A DNA stretch of 64,000 nucleotides from Streptomyces sp. TSRI0107. Its GTDB lineage: Bacteria; Actinomycetota; Actinomycetes; Streptomycetales; Streptomycetaceae. The position numbers and the translations under genes are program-made. This document shows, piece after piece, positions 63,642 through 64,000 of the stretch; position 1 is the stretch's first letter; every line of letters begins with the position of its first letter. The stretch is from the NCBI RefSeq assembly GCF_001905845.1, contig NZ_LIVZ01000005.1, positions 186,001-250,000 on the forward strand. Reading direction: 5' to 3'. Below the pieces are notes generated by a model. That model worked only from the letters and a program-made list of their open reading frames with translations. It ran no database searches and was not told the DNA's origin.

Positions 63642-64000
63642 TTACTCCAGATCATCGGCCGCTGCTCGGGCTTCGGCGGCTTCAGTGGGAGCGCTGGCGC
63701 GGGTATAGGCGTCGGCGGCCCGGAGGTAGAGGGTGCGGGCCTCGGTGAGCCGCTGGGCGTCTTCGTGGGCGAGGGCAAGGGCCAGGGTGTGGAGCATCTG
63801 ACCTGCCCGGTACCAGTCCTCGAACTCCTGAAAGATCTTCACGGCCTCGCCGCCTGCCTCGATTGCCTCCTCCACCCGGCCCACGTCCTGCAGGGCGCCG
63901 CTGAGGTTGCTCAACGTCATGGCCTCGCGATGGCGGTCTCTGGTTTCCTGGAACAGTTCGCGGGCGCGGGTGTGGGCGTCGATGGCGTCCTCCGTCAGGC
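63642..64000 (-). CDS. TPR-repeat protein, C-terminal part (continues beyond window)
   Basis: At least 119 codons open to the right edge; an ATG at 63920 is internal because TPR coding continues upstream (AHTRARELFQETRDRH). At least three TPR units are visible, e.g. LSNLSGALQDVGRVEEAIEA and LALAHEDAQRLTEARTLYLR. Such repeats in Streptomyces often end large NB-ARC/STAND ATPases or SARP-like regulators; which of these applies lies outside the window. Confidence 0.75.
   Translation of the reverse strand, partial: LTEDAIDAHTRARELFQETRDRHREAMTLSNLSGALQDVGRVEEAIEAGGEAVKIFQEFEDWYRAGQMLHTLALALAHEDAQRLTEARTLYLRAADAYTRASAPTEAAEARAAADDLE

Overview
The window is chromosomal DNA of a Streptomyces species. 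This is inferred from the very high G+C content, near-universal G/C at third codon positions, frequent GTG/TTG starts, many ATGA/GTGA overlaps, and lineage markers: a Scy/FilP polar coiled-coil pair, NucS mismatch endonuclease, AbsC-like MarR and IcmA. From memory the gene order matches the core-chromosome segment of S. coelicolor around SCO5363-SCO5427; no database was searched, so this rests on recall. Apart from the extreme right edge and a few dispersed repeats there is little sign of recent transfer.

Layout. 1-12.2 kb: an LMW-phosphatase-fold protein, a serine hydroxymethyltransferase, a TagO/WecA-type lipid-carrier sugar-phosphate transferase, then the complete F1Fo ATP synthase operon atpIBEFHAGDC behind a Rex-type operator, with hairpins before atpA and atpC and a strong terminator after atpC. 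12.2-21 kb: secreted chitinase with a repeat-containing catabolite-controlled promoter, a NarL-type two-component system, a cobalamin adenosyltransferase, a DrrAB-like ABC exporter with divergent TetR, 3-hydroxybutyryl-CoA dehydrogenase and an orphan STAS protein. 21-31 kb: a large membrane-anchored P-loop/TPR-like protein, a MITE-like inverted-repeat element, nucS, small conserved proteins, an LLM oxidoreductase and two tandem ABC-2 exporter pairs. 31-36.5 kb: filP, a probable unannotated 52-codon gene, and scy (1326 aa). 36.6-42.9 kb: methylmalonyl-CoA epimerase, thiolase, meaB, a PepSY protein divergent from an OmpR-type two-component system with evenly spaced direct repeats, and absC.

43-52.8 kb: three overlapping AIM24 paralogues, two DUF3817 proteins, a thiamine-binding-type protein, a self-regulated-looking operon (SRPBCC membrane protein, DUF4166 protein, TetR) with two near-identical 18-bp palindromes, a MarR regulator, icmA (isobutyryl-CoA mutase large subunit, Phe80/Gln198), a TetR and a CnoX-like thioredoxin-TPR protein. 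52.8-56.1 kb: an uncharacterised envelope module (DUF6230, DUF6114, a large Ser/Gly/Pro-linker secreted protein) after a 0.6-kb leader with TTACT-AGTAA palindromes. 56-63 kb: pyk, ackA and pta as one leftward group, divergent from pfkA, then an HTH regulator whose stop codon shares CTAG with that of pfkA. 63-64 kb: decayed coding fragments, an 8-bp tandem repeat and the C-terminal end of a TPR protein running off the window.

Functional themes: energy and central carbon metabolism (ATP synthase, Pyk, AckA, Pta, PfkA); acyl-CoA/B12 metabolism (adenosyltransferase, epimerase, MeaB, IcmA, thiolase, HBDH); polar growth (Scy, FilP); envelope functions. The best candidates for undescribed biology are the DUF6230/DUF6114/secreted-protein module, the small gene between filP and scy, the SRPBCC-DUF4166-TetR operon, the AIM24 triplet, the STAS/P-loop pair, and the phosphatase-fold protein that lacks its nucleophilic cysteine.
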